Below are positions 62,164 to 64,000 of a stretch of DNA of 64,000 bases, piece after piece. How positions within the stretch are numbered: the stretch's first letter is position 1; the number at the start of each line of letters is the position of its first letter. Made by a program: the position numbers and the translations under genes. Origin of the DNA: Strigamia acuminata. Lineage: Eukaryota; Arthropoda; Chilopoda; Geophilomorpha; Linotaeniidae. The notes below the pieces were generated by a model. It searched no databases. It worked only from the letters and a program-made list of their open reading frames with translations, and was not told the origin of the DNA. The stretch lies in the NCBI GenBank assembly GCA_949358305.1, contig OX442314.1:17787060-17851059 (forward strand), read 5' to 3'.

Positions 62164-62436
62164 GACTGGGTTTAGCTGAAGCGTAGTGTAACTATAAGTG
62201 GAGCGAATGATAACCAAATATCTCAAACGATGTAATCGGAGGTGTAACGATTAATCACGGTTAATCACTTTTTATTCTTCTTCGTATCGCTTGATTATGT
62301 ATTTTCTTTAGTTTACACCTGGTGTGACCCAGTCAGTGGCGCCATCTCCTGTAACACCTCCGATTACATCATTTAAATGATATCCGGCTATCATTCGCTT
62401 CGCTTCGTAACAACGCTTCGGCTTTACTAAGCCAAG
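62164..62436. repeat. imperfect inverted repeat, about 85-bp arms
   Basis: 62164-62248 pairs with 62351-62436; the best-conserved parts are GATGTAATCGGAGGTGT and GCGAATGATA. The loop of about 100 bp contains ACACCTGGTGT. A - strand frame (62308-62550) runs through it without a recognisable domain. Probably a foldback transposon remnant. Confidence 0.55.
62337..62347 (-). promoter_or_regulatory. AGATGGCGCCA (CTCF-like core)
   Basis: On the - strand AGATGGCGCCA matches the central part of the CTCF motif of animals. It lies in the loop of the inverted repeat, so it may simply be part of that element. Confidence 0.2.
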
Positions 62437-62589
62437 ATTAAATTCTACGAAACTACATTTTCCACAGATCAGATTCACATTCCACTTGAGATTTGCACCA
62501 TTCGTATGAAGAAACAATGTATTGGGCTCTGAATATTTTACAAACCGCAATTAAAAATTGAAGAAATGCGATCATATGTTGTTAGTTGT

Positions 62590-62790
62590 ATTAAATTTGA
62601 AAAATGGCATAAATGGCGCGATTATTTTAATAAAACCTACCGTTACAAAATTTAATATTTACCATAGGCTTTTCGTGGTACTTAACCACTGACGATGATC
62701 GATAGATCGAAAGGCCTTTGGTAAATATTACATTTTGTAGTTTTTATTGAAAAATTCGCGCTATTTATGTCATTTTTCAAAATTTATTTC
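62590..62790 (+). repeat. long hairpin enclosing a hammerhead-like core
   Basis: Arms 62590-62673 and 62711-62790 pair imperfectly (for example AATATTTACCATAGGCTTTT against AATATTTACCAAAGGCCTTT). The 37-bp apex contains two small hairpins, GTGGT/ACCAC (62675-62689) and GATC/GATC (62697-62708), joined by CTGACGA (62689-62695) and followed by GAAA (62709-62712), in the order of a type III hammerhead ribozyme. Core letters fit; the stem junctions do not fit perfectly. It may be only a DNA foldback. Confidence 0.6.
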
Positions 62791-64000
62791 ATGTAGGAGA
62801 TGTACGCATTGATTTATGTTTTTAGTGGTGGTGCTTGCAGTTAAACATGTTTTGTTGTTTGAATTTAGTGTGCATGCCCACTGCGACTGAAAACAGACTA
62901 AATCAGCTGCCATTATTGATGTTAGATGGCGAAAAGCATTTAAATGTGCTGTTTAGTCTAAATTACTTCATGAATGCGCTTACCGTAGTAACCGGAATCA
63001 GCTCTTTTGGTTTAATTATATCTTTACATCTAAAATCTGCAAGCGTTTAGAAATTTTTTTTTGAAAATTGATGATGAGATCGTTTAGACATTCACATCGG
63101 TAATTTCTAGTCATTGCTGATGTTGAAGAATAAAAACTCGCTGTCAGTTTGAAGGTCGATTAAAGGCTTGTTTAAGGATTGGAGCAAAGTTTAGTCTGGA
63201 TATAATTGATTCAGGTGGGAAATGAATTGTTTTTGTTCTTTCTGTATTTTTCTTTCTTTCTTTCTTTTTCTCCTTCTCTTTTTTTTGTAGTCTTGTTTTT
63301 ATCGGCTTTTGTCATTTGACTTTTAATCTTCAATTCTTATTTGTGAAAATTGAAAATGTTAGTCGCAAAGCAACAGGCTACTCCTAGTTTTTAGTTGATT
63401 GCACGCCCAAGTCTTCTACTGTATTTAAGAGAAAAGAATTCGTTTCGAGTTTGATAATTTTAAACTAAACAAGTTTGATTTCTATACATTCCTTCAGCAT
63501 CAACATGCCGATGTCTGCGAGTCTGCGACAATATTTATTCTCTTTGCACGATGTCTTTAAAAAAAATTTAATAATAAAACGATATCTTCTGTCCTTTTTT
63601 CCTGGTCGATACCATGGTTTCCATTTCTCTAAGTCAATATTTTGGAGCAAAGCGCAAGCTGATGATAAATTATTGATGAAAAGATTACTTTTTGTTGGTA
63701 ATTTTGGCTTTGATTGCTCTTAAGTTTGAAGCGAGATCCAATAGAAAGTCAACATTACCAACACTACCAAATTACACCTTACTTCACTTAACACACATGC
63801 CCATTTATTTGAGGTGCCAAAACTCAATGACCTCTGCCCAGCAATATTCTCTTTTTACTTTTTACTCACATTACTATTAATTCAGTGTTCATGCTCAGCC
63901 AAAAGCGTTTCCTACCCATTTACTAGAATGGGATTGACATATTGATTTTCCTAGTGCGAGTGCCTGCCACCAGATGGCGCCACAAGTTTACCCAGTGGGA
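62791..64000. other. end of window, intronic
   Basis: A CTTT-rich run lies at 63249-63268. Short open frames at 62835-63050 and 63475-63880 have no domain-like content. The last 60 bp contain a good CTCF-like motif. No exon was recognised. Confidence 0.5.
63967..63982 (+). promoter_or_regulatory. CTCF-like motif CCACCAGATGGCGCCA
   Basis: CCACCAGATGGCGCC fits the core CTCF pattern CCASYAGRKGGCRS very closely and is well conserved in bilaterian CTCF proteins. The motif match is what is seen; binding is not shown, and the organism's CTCF is unknown. Confidence 0.4.

Larger units (their letters stand above)
49776..64000 (+). other. downstream intron (incomplete)
   Basis: The intron starts at the GTGAGT donor and runs past the window edge. 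It contains the DIRS element in antisense orientation, a recombinase fossil and two foldbacks. No further host exon was recognised. Confidence 0.6.

Noticed and set aside
62308-62550. 80-codon - strand frame
   Set aside because: It runs through the loop and right arm of an inverted repeat; no family recognised.
1-64000. CRISPR arrays, rRNA, prokaryotic operons or a novel defence system
   Set aside because: No regularly spaced repeats with unique spacers and no rRNA words were seen; gene structure, splice sites and element types are those of an animal nuclear genome.

Overview
The window is metazoan nuclear DNA: AT-rich and almost wholly intronic, with a few short exons and several transposon families. 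No operons, ribosome-binding sites or prokaryotic genes are seen. The host gene reads on the + strand. A 213-nt exon (49563-49775, phase 1-1) encodes a complete follistatin-type module (EGF-like half plus Kazal half, ten cysteines) of the kind repeated in agrin. A 36-nt exon (108-143) with good splice sites fits the same phase and is probably the exon just upstream, which would make the intron between them about 49.4 kb. Everything after 49775 is the next intron, running off the right edge. The organism cannot be named; an invertebrate with long introns fits best.

The main element is at 51712-57175, antisense to the host gene: a structurally complete DIRS-type tyrosine-recombinase retrotransposon of 5464 bp. 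It has 133-bp inverted terminal repeats differing at one base, a 105-bp internal complementary region (ICR) that matches both outer ends, a Gag-like reading frame, a reverse transcriptase/RNase H/methyltransferase-like frame, and an overlapping tyrosine recombinase with its catalytic residues intact. Two short spliceosomal-looking introns (67 and 68 nt) would join Gag to RT in one frame of about 1257 codons. Both ends carry AATAG, and the ICR holds one fused copy of the two ends, as expected for integration of a circle by a tyrosine recombinase without target duplication.

Other regions: a MITE at 16631-16770 with a third partial end at 46560; a hAT-like end near 17322; a perfect 470-bp inverted repeat (23260-24252) whose arms each carry a tRNA-like Pol III promoter facing the centre; a cluster of TTTTAGC-type motifs at 36166-36976; foldback hairpins at 37517, 62164 and 62590, the last enclosing a hammerhead-ribozyme-like core; and a decayed tyrosine recombinase fossil at 61137-61529 with both the catalytic His and Tyr lost. 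The + strand of the introns is visibly T- and G-rich, in keeping with + strand transcription, apart from islands of opposite composition where insertions lie. No second host gene could be supported.
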